From Streptomyces olivaceoviridis (GTDB lineage: Bacteria; Actinomycetota; Actinomycetes; Streptomycetales; Streptomycetaceae): 64,000 nucleotides of DNA. The stretch lies in contig NZ_BMUI01000001.1 in NCBI RefSeq assembly GCF_014650115.1, positions 372,001 to 436,000 on the forward strand. Reading direction: 5' to 3'. Under the pieces are notes generated by a model. That model made no database searches and was not told the origin of the DNA. It saw nothing but the letters and a program-made list of their open reading frames with translations. Both the position numbers and the translations under genes were made by a program. Shown piece by piece: positions 9,605-18,200 of the stretch. Position 1 is the stretch's first letter. Every line of letters starts with the position of its first letter.

Positions 9605-10744
9605 TCAACGCCCCCGGCGCAGACGCCGCTTGAGCGCCCTGAGCACACGGGCGGGGGCGTACCGGCTGCTTCCCCCGCTCCGTGCGGGCGCCGGCCCGGC
9701 GGCGGTCGCGGGCCGCTGCTGCGGCTTCGGCTTCGGCTCCGGCTTCGGCTTCGGCCTGGGGACCAGCGTGGTGAGGGCGGTGAGTTCCTCGACGAGCCCC
9801 TGGGAGATCAGCAGGCAGCGCAGCCGGGAGAGCGGCGGAAGCTGGTCCACGAGCGTCTGCGGCATGTACGCGCGCACCAGGTCCCCCGCCAGCTTCACGT
9901 GCAGGGCGCGGACTTCCTCGGGCAGGTCGGCGAAGCGCCCGTCGAAGCGGCCGAGGATCTCCAGGGTGAGCCAGCGGTACAGCAGCTTGTCGCGCCGGGC
10001 GCCGGGCGGGACGTGTGCCGCCACGATGGCCAGCACCTCACGCACGTTCGCGTAGAAGGGGGCGGGGTCCGGGACCTCCTGCGTCAGGTGCGGGAAGTCG
10101 TCCCGGCGGACCAGGTAGTAGCAGTCGTAGTCGGACACGACGGAGATCGACCGCGCGTGCAGGTAGGCGGGCACGACGAAGACCTGTTCCTCGGCCAGCC
10201 GCAGGCCCTCCGCGAACCGCAGTCCGTGCTCCTCGACCAGCGAGCGGCGGAACAGCTTGTGCGCGGTGAGGGACCAGACGCCCTTGGAGGTGAAGATGTC
10301 ACCCCCGTCGACGTTCTCCCGGAACGGGGTGACCGGGGCCTTGCGCCCCACACCCTTGATCTTCCCCAGCACCACGTCGGAGTCGTTGCGCTCGGCGGCG
10401 GCGACCAGGCGTTCCAGCGCCTCGGTGCCCAGGTAGTCGTCGGGGTCGGCGAAGAACAGGAACTCGCCCCGGGCCATCCCGATGGCCCGGTTGCGGGGGC
10501 CGCCCGGTGCGCCGGAGTTCTCCTGGTGCACCACCCGGACCCGGCCGGGGTGGCGTTCGGCCCAGGTGTCGAGCAGATCACCGCTGCCGTCGGTGGAGCC
10601 GTCGTCCACCGCGACGATCTCGATCCGCTCGAACCCGATCGACTGACCGGCGATGGACTGCAAGCACTCCGGCAGGTGGCCGACAGCGTTGTAGACAGGA
10701 ATGATCACGGACACGACAGGACGCTCGGCGGGCGCGGAGCCCAT
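9605..10744 (-). CDS. Family-2 glycosyltransferase
   Basis: 379-residue cytosolic or membrane-associated glycosyltransferase. The N-terminal GT-A domain shows VVSVIIPVYNAVGHL, VAVDDGSTDGS, PRNRAIGMARGEF and the DxD-like FFADPDD near residue 105. The C-terminal tail is a Pro-Lys linker (PRPKPKPEPKPKP) followed by a basic end (RALKRRLRRGR), which could bind anionic lipid or polymer. I prefer the ATG at 10744 because GGGGGGAAG sits just upstream; a GTG at 10759 would place this site inside the gene. It converges on the GT2-TagF pair and shares a terminator with it, so it probably acts on the same polymer. Acceptor and sugar donor are unknown. Confidence 0.85.
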   Translation of the reverse strand: MGSAPAERPVVSVIIPVYNAVGHLPECLQSIAGQSIGFERIEIVAVDDGSTDGSGDLLDTWAERHPGRVRVVHQENSGAPGGPRNRAIGMARGEFLFFADPDDYLGTEALERLVAAAERNDSDVVLGKIKGVGRKAPVTPFRENVDGGDIFTSKGVWSLTAHKLFRRSLVEEHGLRFAEGLRLAEEQVFVVPAYLHARSISVVSDYDCYYLVRRDDFPHLTQEVPDPAPFYANVREVLAIVAAHVPPGARRDKLLYRWLTLEILGRFDGRFADLPEEVRALHVKLAGDLVRAYMPQTLVDQLPPLSRLRCLLISQGLVEELTALTTLVPRPKPKPEPKPKPQQRPATAAGPAPARSGGSSRYAPARVLRALKRRLRRGR

Positions 10745-10892
10745 ATGTCTTCCCCCCACGGGACACGACGTTCTTCAAGCGGTGGGGAGCGCCGGTCAAA
10801 CGCTCCCCCTCCGCAACGGTCATGTCACCGTAGCGCCCACCACACGTCGGCTCGATGTCACCCGTACGACGATCGGCGCGAAGTTGTGTAAA

Positions 10893-10915
10893 GGTGCTGT
10901 AACAGCCGAAGCACC
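10893..10915 (-). terminator. Terminator of obgE
   Basis: Hairpin GGTGCT / AGCACC with an 11-base loop, 27 bases past the obgE stop, followed on the minus strand by TTTAC. A short stem but well placed. Confidence 0.55.
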
Positions 10916-10941
10916 CCTCCCGCGCGCCCGGGACGGCCCGC

Positions 10942-12387
10942 CTAGAAGGGCTCGAAGTCGTTGAACTCCTGCTCGGAGTCGTCCCGTTCGGCCTGCCGGT
11001 CCCTGCGGCGCTGTGCCGCGGGCCGGGGGGCGTCGAAGCGGTGGTCCTCGCCGCGGCGGCCGAGCATCTCCGCGCCGGCCATGGCCGTCGGCTCCCAGTC
11101 GAAGACGACCGCGTTCTCCTCCGGACCGATGGCGACGCCGTCACCCGCGCGGGCGCCCGCCTTCATCAACTGCTCTTCCACACCGAGGCGGTTGAGCCGG
11201 TCGGCGAGGTAGCCGACGGCCTCGTCGTTGTTGAAGTCGGTCTGGCGGACCCAGCGTTCGGGCTTCTCGCCACGCACCCGGAACAGCGGCTCGCCGCCGA
11301 CCTCCTCGCGGGTGACGGTGAAGCCCGCGTCGTCCACGGCCTTGGGCCGGATGACGATCCGGGTCGCCTCCTCCTTCGGCTTGGCGGCGCGCGCGCCCGC
11401 GACCAGCTCACCGAGGGCGAAGGTCAGCTCGCGCAGCCCGATGTGCGCCACCGCCGACACCTCGAAGACGCGGTAGCCGCGTGCCTCCAGGTCGGGGCGG
11501 ACCATCTCGGCGAGGTCCTTGCCGTCCGGCACGTCCACCTTGTTCAGGACGACGATGCGGGGCCGGTCGCCCAGGCCGCCGTACTGCCGCAGTTCCTCCT
11601 CGATGACGTCGAGGTCGGAGGCGGGGTCGCGGTCGGACTCCAGGGTCGCGGTGTCCAGCACGTGCACCAGCACGCTGCACCGCTCCACGTGCCGCAGGAA
11701 CTCCAGGCCCAGGCCGCGGCCCTGGCTGGCGCCGGGGATGAGACCGGGCACGTCCGCGATGGTGTAGACGGTGGAACCGGCGGTCACCACGCCCAGGTTC
11801 GGGACCAGCGTGGTGAACGGATAGTCGGCGATCTTCGGCTTGGCCGCGCTCAGCACGGAGATCAGCGAGGACTTGCCGGCGCTCGGATAGCCGACGAGGG
11901 CCACGTCCGCGACGGTCTTCAGCTCCAGGACGATGTCCTGGAGGTCGCCGGGCTCGCCGAGCAGCGCGAAGCCGGGCGCCTTGCGGCGGGCGGAGGCCAG
12001 CGCCGCGTTGCCGAGGCCGCCCCGGCCGCCCTGGGCGGCGATGTACGAGGTGCCGTGGCCGACCAGGTCGGCGAGCACGTTGCCCGCCTTGTCCAGGACG
12101 ACCGTGCCGTCAGGCACCGGCAGGACCAGGTCCTGGCCGTCCTTGCCGGAGCGGTTGCCGCCCTCGCCGGGCTTGCCGTTGGTGGCCTTGCGGTGCGGGG
12201 AGTGGTGGTAGTCGAGCAGCGTCGTGACCGACTGGTCGACCGTCAGGATGACGTCACCGCCCCGGCCGCCGTTGCCGCCGTCGGGGCCGCCGAGCGGCTT
12301 GAACTTCTCACGGTGGACGGAGGCACAGCCGTGGCCCCCGTTACCCGCGGCGACGTGCAGTTCGACGCGGTCCACGAAGGTGGTCAT
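10942..12387 (-). CDS. obgE: GTPase Obg (ribosome-associated)
   Basis: Essential P-loop GTPase linked to 50S assembly, growth control and, in Streptomyces, onset of aerial growth. Residues 1-158 are the glycine-rich Obg fold ([31 protein letters not shown]). The G domain has [11 protein letters not shown] (G1, about 166), [12 protein letters not shown] (switch), DVPGLI (G3) and NKVD (G4). A C-terminal OCT domain of the Obg type covers about 310-390, followed by an acidic tail ([11 protein letters not shown]). The 481-residue length is normal for actinobacteria. GGAGG lies ten bases before the ATG. It follows rpmA and rplU in the conserved order, separated from rpmA by a hairpin that may reduce read-through. 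Confidence 0.97.
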   Translation of the reverse strand: MTTFVDRVELHVAAGNGGHGCASVHREKFKPLGGPDGGNGGRGGDVILTVDQSVTTLLDYHHSPHRKATNGKPGEGGNRSGKDGQDLVLPVPDGTVVLDKAGNVLADLVGHGTSYIAAQGGRGGLGNAALASARRKAPGFALLGEPGDLQDIVLELKTVADVALVGYPSAGKSSLISVLSAAKPKIADYPFTTLVPNLGVVTAGSTVYTIADVPGLIPGASQGRGLGLEFLRHVERCSVLVHVLDTATLESDRDPASDLDVIEEELRQYGGLGDRPRIVVLNKVDVPDGKDLAEMVRPDLEARGYRVFEVSAVAHIGLRELTFALGELVAGARAAKPKEEATRIVIRPKAVDDAGFTVTREEVGGEPLFRVRGEKPERWVRQTDFNNDEAVGYLADRLNRLGVEEQLMKAGARAGDGVAIGPEENAVVFDWEPTAMAGAEMLGRRGEDHRFDAPRPAAQRRRDRQAERDDSEQEFNDFEPF

Positions 12388-12436
12388 GGTTCAGTGCCTC
12401 CAGAAGGAACGTCCGGGTGTGTCTTTGGGGTAACAC

Positions 12437-12486
12437 GCGAAAGGCGGACCCGCCTTCCCGACCGGGAAGTGAGGTCCGCCTCGCGA
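12437..12486 (-). terminator. Two-tier hairpin between rpmA and obgE
   Basis: Outer stem AGGCGGACC / GGTCCGCCT, extended by CGCG flanks, enclosing an inner TTCCCG-GT-CGGGAA hairpin. It starts 21 bases after the rpmA stop and lies 50 bases before obgE, so it may work as a partial terminator that sets ribosomal-protein output above Obg. Confidence 0.75.
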
Positions 12487-12506
12487 AAAGCTTCCGATCA
12501 GCCGTC

Positions 12507-12761
12507 TCAGGCGACCGGAACGATGTTCACGACCTTGCGGCCACGGTGGGTGCCGAACTGCACCGAACCGGCCTGGAGGGCGAACAGCGTGTCGTCGCCG
12601 CCGCGGCCGACACCGGCGCCCGGGTGGAAGTGGGTGCCACGCTGGCGGACCAGGATCTCACCCGCGTTGACGACCTGACCGCCGAAGCGCTTCACGCCGA
12701 GCCGCTGGGCATTGGAGTCGCGACCGTTCCGGGTGGACGATGCGCCCTTCTTGTGTGCCAT
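12507..12761 (-). CDS. rpmA: 50S ribosomal protein L27
   Basis: 84-residue ribosomal protein whose N-terminal arm reaches the peptidyl-transferase centre. It begins directly with [16 protein letters not shown], so there is no cleaved Firmicute-type N-terminal extension, and contains the family run [10 protein letters not shown] and [10 protein letters not shown]. The ribosome binding site GAGGAG lies just before the ATG. It is 14 bases downstream of rplU and co-transcribed with it. Confidence 0.98.
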   Translation of the reverse strand: MAHKKGASSTRNGRDSNAQRLGVKRFGGQVVNAGEILVRQRGTHFHPGAGVGRGGDDTLFALQAGSVQFGTHRGRKVVNIVPVA

Positions 12762-12775
12762 TTCTCCTCAGTCCC

Positions 12776-13096
12776 TTACTTCGCAGCCGCGGGGATCTCA
12801 GTGACCTTGATCGCCGTGTACTGCTGGCGGTGGCCCTGACGACGGCGGTAGCCGGTCTTGTTCTTGTAGCGCAGAATGTCGATCTTCTGGCCCTTGTGGT
12901 GGTCCACGACCTCGGCCTGGACCTTGATGCCGGCCAGCACCCACGGGTCGCTGGTCACGGAGTCGCCGTCGACAACGAGCAGGGTCGAGAGCTCGACCGT
13001 GTCGCCAACCTTGGCAGTGGAAATCTTGTCAACCTCAACGATGTCGCCGACAGCAACCTTGTGCTGGCGACCACCGCTGCGCACGATGGCGTACAC
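12776..13096 (-). CDS. rplU: 50S ribosomal protein L21
   Basis: 106-residue 23S-rRNA-binding protein starting with GTG ([19 protein letters not shown]). Family runs [13 protein letters not shown] ([15 protein letters not shown]), [15 protein letters not shown] and [12 protein letters not shown] are present. It is the first gene of the rplU-rpmA-obgE unit and is preceded by a clear promoter and a structured leader of about 140 bases. The ribosome binding site (AAGTGAG) is modest. Confidence 0.97.
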   Translation of the reverse strand: MYAIVRSGGRQHKVAVGDIVEVDKISTAKVGDTVELSTLLVVDGDSVTSDPWVLAGIKVQAEVVDHHKGQKIDILRYKNKTGYRRRQGHRQQYTAIKVTEIPAAAK

Positions 13097-13236
13097 GCGG
13101 ATCTCACTTTCGCTCGAAGAAACGGCACCCCCGCAGGCCAGCCGCCCGGGAAACCCACGGGCAACCTCTCCCGGCCAACCGTGTGCCCGGGAGGAAGAGG
13201 TTTACGGGGATGTGGCGTGTTCAGTGGACACGCCGA
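13097..13236 (-). promoter_or_regulatory. Structured rplU leader (candidate L21 autoregulatory RNA)
   Basis: Between the promoter and rplU the transcript would carry a perfect 7-bp hairpin (GGCGTGT / ACACGCC, 13214-13234) near its 5' end and a second stem pairing around CTCCCGG with CCGGGAG (13165-13200). Ribosomal-protein leaders often bind their own product; L21 leaders are known in Gram-positive bacteria, but I cannot align this one to a described class. Confidence 0.4.
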
Positions 13237-13242
13237 CGGTCA

Positions 13243-13271
13243 AGGTTACGGGCCCGGACCGCAGGGGTCAA
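13243..13271 (-). promoter_or_regulatory. Promoter of rplU-rpmA-obgE
   Basis: On the minus strand TTGACC (13266-13271), 17-base spacer, TAACCT (13243-13248): a good match to the vegetative HrdB consensus, about 147 bases upstream of the rplU start. It begins close after the stop of the upstream dehydrogenase gene at 13285. Confidence 0.7.
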
Positions 13272-13284
13272 ACCGGGCCCGGGC

Positions 13285-14346
13285 TCAGCCGGCGACCGCG
13301 GCCACGTAGCCGGCGTACGCCTGCCTGATGCCCTCCGGGGACAGCTCCAGGTGCTCCAGGATCGTGTAACGGCCGGGCCGGGTCCGCGGCGCGTACTCCA
13401 CGGCGCGGACGAACTCGTCGTCGCCGAACCCGATCTCCTCCGCCACCACCGGCAGCCCGTGCCGGCGCAGCACCTCGGCCATCAGCAGGGCGTGCTCGGT
13501 GTCGCCGCGCAGGTGCATGGCGAAGGCGGCGCCCAGTCCCACCTGCTCGCCGTGGCTCGCCGCCCGCTTGGGGTAGAGCAGGTCGAGCGCGTGGCTGATC
13601 TCGTGGCAGGCGCCGGAGGACGGGCGGGTGTGCCCGGCGATCGACATGGCGATGCCCGACAGCACCAGCCCCTCGGACAGCACGGTCAGGAACTCGTCCT
13701 CGCCGCATCCGCCCGGGTGCCGCAGCACGGCCTCGCCCGCCTGGCGGGCCATGGCGGCGGCCAGGCCGTCGATCTTCTCCCCGTTGACGCGGTTGGCCAG
13801 CTCCCAGTCCGCGACCGCGGAGATGTTGGACAGGGCGTCGCCGATGCCGGAGCGCACGAACCGCATCGGCGCCTCACGGATCACGTCCAGATCGATGAGG
13901 AGGGCGATGGGGGTCGGTACCCCGTAGGAGCCACGGCCGGCGTCGTTGTCCAGGATGGAGACGGGCGAGCAGATCCCGTCGTGGGAGAGGTTGGTGGCGA
14001 CGGCGACCATGGGCAGGCCGACGCGCGCCGCGGAGTACTTCGCGCAGTCGATGACCTTGCCGCCGCCGAGACCGACCACCGCGTCGTAGTGACCCGACTT
14101 CATCTCGTCGGCCAGCCGGACCGCGTCGTCCAGGGTGCCGCCGCCCACCTCGTACCAGACCGCCCCGGGCAGCGAGGGCGCGAGACGCTCGCGCAGCCGC
14201 GCCCCGGAGCCGCCGCTGACGGCGACGGCGAGCCGCCCGGAGTGCGAGATCCGCTGATCGGCGAGAACACTCGCCAGGTCGTCGAGGGCACCCGCGCGGA
14301 TGTCCACCACGACCGGCGAGGGAATCAGCCGGGTCAGTACTGGCAC
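13285..14346 (-). CDS. Glycerol-1-phosphate dehydrogenase-like (AraM/EgsA-type) metal-dependent dehydrogenase
   Basis: 353-residue member of the iron/zinc alcohol-dehydrogenase superfamily closest by eye to sn-glycerol-1-phosphate dehydrogenases. It has the nucleotide-binding VVGLGGGKVIDCAKY (about 90-104), the metal-site runs SNISAVADWE and GHTRPSSGACHEISHALD (about 238-255), and HGEQVGLGAAFAMH. Such enzymes reduce dihydroxyacetone phosphate to sn-glycerol-1-phosphate with NAD(P)H. It starts with GTG inside the last 13 bases of the upstream nucleotidyltransferase gene, so the two are translationally coupled and should work in one pathway: probably making a CDP-polyol for a wall polymer or unusual lipid. 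Exact substrate (DHAP or another keto/aldehyde phosphate) is not settled by sequence. Confidence 0.78.
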   Translation of the reverse strand: MPVLTRLIPSPVVVDIRAGALDDLASVLADQRISHSGRLAVAVSGGSGARLRERLAPSLPGAVWYEVGGGTLDDAVRLADEMKSGHYDAVVGLGGGKVIDCAKYSAARVGLPMVAVATNLSHDGICSPVSILDNDAGRGSYGVPTPIALLIDLDVIREAPMRFVRSGIGDALSNISAVADWELANRVNGEKIDGLAAAMARQAGEAVLRHPGGCGEDEFLTVLSEGLVLSGIAMSIAGHTRPSSGACHEISHALDLLYPKRAASHGEQVGLGAAFAMHLRGDTEHALLMAEVLRRHGLPVVAEEIGFGDDEFVRAVEYAPRTRPGRYTILEHLELSPEGIRQAYAGYVAAVAG

Positions 14347-15086
14347 GCGATCACCCGTCCGCGGGCGAGGTCGTCGTGGTTGTCGATCTCGACCCAGCTG
14401 ACGTCGCCGATCGGCGCCACGTCGACCTTGAAGCCGCGGTCGACCAGCTCCTGGTACCCGTCCTCGTAGTACAGCTGCGGGTCCCGCTCGAACGTCGCCC
14501 GCAGCGCGTCGGCCAGCTCCTCGGCCGCGTCGCCCTCGATGAGGGTGACGCCGATGTACTCGCCGGTCGCCTCGGCCGGGTCCATCAGCTTGGTGATCCT
14601 CCGGACGCCCTTCTCGGGGTCCACGACGACCTTCATCTCCTCGTCGGCCAGGCTCTTCACCGTGTCCAGGGCGAGGATGATCCTCTTGCCGTCACCGCGC
14701 GCGGCGAGCAGGGTCTTCTCGACGGAGACCGGGTGCACGGTGTCGCCGTTGGCGAGGATCACGCCGTCCTTCAGGGCATCACGGCCGCACCACAGGGAGT
14801 AGGCGTTGTTCCACTCCTCGGCCTTGTCGTTGTCGATGAGGGTGAGCTTCAGGCCGTACTTCCGCTCCAGGGCCGCCTTGCGCTCGTACACGGCCTCCTT
14901 GCGGTAGCCGACGATGATCGCGACCTCGGTCAGCCCCACCTCGGCGAAGTTGCCCAGCGTCAGGTCCAGGACCGTCAGCGACTCCTCCGCGCCCTCGGGT
15001 CCCACCGGCACCAGAGCCTTGGGCAGGGTGTCGGTGTAGGGGCGCAGACGGCGCCCGGCGCCGGCCGCCAGAACGAGGCCTATCAT
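14334..15086 (-). CDS. Sugar/polyol-phosphate nucleotidyltransferase (LicC-like)
   Basis: 250-residue GT-A-like nucleotidyltransferase. The N-terminus carries the signature GLVLAAGAGRRLRPYTDTLP followed by the catalytic-site KALVPVG. AEEWNNAYSLWCGRD and VILANGDTVHP resemble CTP:phosphocholine and related polyol- or phosphonate-cytidylyltransferases more than glucose-1-phosphate enzymes. GGAGAG lies eight bases before the ATG at 15086. Its end overlaps the dehydrogenase start by 13 bases, so the pair likely makes an alcohol phosphate and activates it, for example to CDP-glycerol. CTP versus other NTP use, and the acceptor, are inferred. The nearby TagF-like polymerases would be natural users of such a product. 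Confidence 0.8.
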   Translation of the reverse strand: MIGLVLAAGAGRRLRPYTDTLPKALVPVGPEGAEESLTVLDLTLGNFAEVGLTEVAIIVGYRKEAVYERKAALERKYGLKLTLIDNDKAEEWNNAYSLWCGRDALKDGVILANGDTVHPVSVEKTLLAARGDGKRIILALDTVKSLADEEMKVVVDPEKGVRRITKLMDPAEATGEYIGVTLIEGDAAEELADALRATFERDPQLYYEDGYQELVDRGFKVDVAPIGDVSWVEIDNHDDLARGRVIACQY

Positions 15087-15183
15087 CGCGGTTTCTCTCC
15101 TTTGTTTCAGCTGTGCCGAGGCACTGTACGTCTTGACTCGGCTCCGGCGCCCCGAGGAGAACTCGCTCCAAGGCCCCGACAAG

Positions 15184-15219
15184 GGGTGTGGTCCTGCCCG
15201 AAGGGGCAGGACCACACCC
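15184..15219 (-). terminator. Terminator of rne
   Basis: Perfect 16-bp stem (GGGTGTGGTCCTGCCC, loop GAAG) 13 bases after the rne stop codon. Confidence 0.88.
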
Positions 15220-15232
15220 GGTGGGACGAGAC

Positions 15233-18200
15233 TCAGTCCTCGTCCGCGGCGGTGGAGACCGTGGTGGTCTTCTTCGCCGTCGACTTCGCGGCGGCCGTCT
15301 TGGCGGTCTTCGCCGCCTTCTTGGCCGTCGTCTTCTTCGCGGCCGTCTTCTTGGCCGCGGTCTTCTTGGCGGCCGTCTTCTTCGCCGTGGCCTTCTTGGC
15401 CGCCGTCTTACGAGCGGTCTTCTTGGCCGGCGCGGCCTCCTCGGCCGCCGGCTCCGCGGCAGCCGTCTCCTCGGTCACCGGAGCCTCGGCGACCGGGGCT
15501 TCCGCCGCCGGGGCCTCCTCCGCCGCGGCCGACGGGACGACCACGACGGCCGCCTCCTCGGGCGCGGTCGGCGCGGTGGCCTTGCGCACAGCACGGCGGC
15601 GCGGGCGGGCCGGGGCGGGGGCGCTCACGGCCTCCGCCGGCTCCTCGACCGGGGTCGCGTCGACCGGAGCGGGCTGCTCCGCCGGTGCCTTGGCCGCGGG
15701 CGCCGTCTCCGGCACCGTCACGACGGCCGCCTCGGCACCCTCGGGCGAGCCGGCCGGGGCCGACACCTTCCGGGTCGCCCGACGGCGCGTACGGCCCTTG
15801 GGCGCGGCCTCCTCGGCGGCCGGGGCCTCGGCCTGCGGCGCCGGGACCACCTGGTCCTCGACGGCCATCGGCTCGGCCAGCGCCTCGGCGGCCGGCTCCG
15901 GCCGCACCGGGCGTGCCGCCGCCTGCTCGGCGGTGACCTCCTGGGCGGTCGGAACCGCGGCCTCCGCAGCCTCCGCGGCGGCCTTCCCGGCCTTGGACGC
16001 CCGCTCGGCCCTGGGCGCCTTCTCCGCCTTCGGCGCACCCGCCGGAGCCGACACCCGGCGGCTCGCCCGGCGCCGCGTACGGCCACGGGTGGCCGCCGCC
16101 TCCGCCTCGGCGACGCTGCTGTACAGCTCCTCGTCCGGCGCGAACTCGGGCGCCGGCAGGGCCACCGGCTCGGCGACCTCGGCGGCCACCTCCACGGCGG
16201 TCTCCACCTCGGGCTCGACGGCCTCGCCGGTCTCCACGGCCACGGCGGCGGTCTCGTGCACATGCTCGTGCACGGGCTCCGGCGCCTCGGCGCCCCGGCC
16301 GCGCTTCTTGCGCTTGCCGCCGCCACCGTTCGCGGTCGCCTGGTCCAGGTGGACGATGACACCGCGCCCGTTGCAGTGGACACAGGTCTCGGAGAACGAC
16401 TCCAGCAGGCCCTGGCCCACCCGCTTCCGGGTCATCTGGACGAGGCCCAGCGAGGTCACTTCCGCGACCTGGTGCTTCGTACGGTCGCGGCCCAGGCACT
16501 CCAGCAGGCGGCGCAGCACCAGGTCCCGGTTGGACTCCAGGACCATGTCGATGAAGTCGATCACGATGATGCCGCCGAGGTCGCGCAGCCGCAGCTGGCG
16601 CACGATCTCCTCGGCCGCCTCCAGGTTGTTCCTGGTGACCGTCTCCTCCAGGTTGCCGCCCTGGCCGGTGAACTTGCCGGTGTTGACGTCGATGACGACC
16701 ATCGCCTCGGTCCGGTCGATCACCAGCGAACCGCCGCTGGGCAGCCAGACCTTGCGGTCCAGCGCCTTGGCGAGCTGCTCGTCGATCCGGTAGGTGGCGA
16801 AGACGTCGACCTCGGAGGTCCACTTCGACAGCCGGCCGGCCAGGTCCGGGGCGACGTACGAGACGTACCCGTGGATCGTCTGCCAGGCCTCGTCACCGCT
16901 GACGATGACCTTGGAGAAGTCCTCGTTGAAGATGTCGCGCACGACCCGGACGGTCATGTCCGGCTCGCCGTACAGCAGCGTCGGAGCGTTGCCGCCGTTC
17001 TTGGCCTTCTTCTGGATCTCCTCCCACTGCGCCTGGAGCCGCTCGACGTCCCGGCGCAGCTCGTCCTCGCTCGCGCCCTCGGCGGCGGTGCGCACGATGA
17101 CGCCCGCGTCCTCGGGGACGATCTTCTTGAGGATGGTCTTCAGCCGGGCCCGCTCGGTGTCGGGCAGCTTGCGGCTGATGCCGGTCATCGAGCCCTCGGG
17201 GACGTACACGAGGTAGCGCCCGGGCAGGGAGACCTGGCTGGTGAGCCGCGCGCCCTTGTGCCCGATCGGGTCCTTCGTGACCTGCACGAGGACGGACTGG
17301 CCGGACTTGAGCGCGGACTCGATCCGGCGCGGCCCGCCCGACATGCCGAGCGCCTCGAAGTTGACCTCACCGGCGTACAGGACCGCGTTGCGGCCCTTGC
17401 CGATGTCGATGAAGGCGGCCTCCATCGACGGCAGCACGTTCTGGACCTTGCCCAGGTAGACGTTGCCGACGTACGAGGTCGACTGCTCCTTGTTGACGTA
17501 GTGCTCGACGAGCACGCCGTCCTCCAGGACGCCGATCTGCGTACGGTCGCCGTGCTGGCGGACGACCATCACGCGCTCGACGGCCTCGCGGCGGGCCAGG
17601 AACTCGGCCTCGGTGATGATCGGAACGCGTCGGCGCCCCTGCTCACGGCCTTCCCGGCGGCGCTGCTTCTTGGCCTCCAGACGGGTCGAGCCCTTGATGG
17701 ACTGCACCTCGTCGGACGGCTCGCTGGGCTTGCGCGGCTCGCGGACCTTGACGACCGTGCGCTCCGGGTCGTCCTCGGACGGCTCGGCGTCCATGGAGGT
17801 GTCACCGGCCCGGCGGCGCCGGCGACGGCGACGGCGGCTGCTGGAGCTGGAGCCGCCGGACTCCTCGTCCCGCGCCTCCTCGGCGTCCTCTTCCTCCTGC
17901 TCGGCAGTGTCCTCGGCGTCCTGCGCGGCCTGCTCGGCGGCCAGTTCCTCGGCGTCGCCGTCCACGCCCTCGCCGGACTCGCCCTCGGCCGCGTCACCGC
18001 GCCGGCGGCGGCGTCCGCCACGGCGGCGGCGACGGCGCGAGCCGGACTCCTCGAAGCCCTCGGCGCCCTCGGTCTCGTCGCCCTCCTCGCCCTCCTCGCC
18101 CTCAGCGAGGTCCTCGGCGGCCTCCGGGGTCTCCTCGGCCTCCTCGGCCTCCTCCGGCTCCTCGTCCTCGACGGCGGTCTCGGCCGGCTTGCTCTCCTCG

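Noticed and set aside
6084..9608. 1174-codon open frame antisense to the larger GT2-TagF gene
   Set aside because: Its sequence is the low-complexity Val/Gly/Asp/Arg mixture expected from the complement of a GC-rich gene, with no domain or ribosome binding site; the plus strand encodes clear catalytic motifs.
3705..15086. Specialised-metabolite gene cluster
   Set aside because: Glycosyltransferases and the NTase/dehydrogenase pair lack any polyketide, peptide or terpene scaffold enzyme; motifs point to envelope polymer synthesis.
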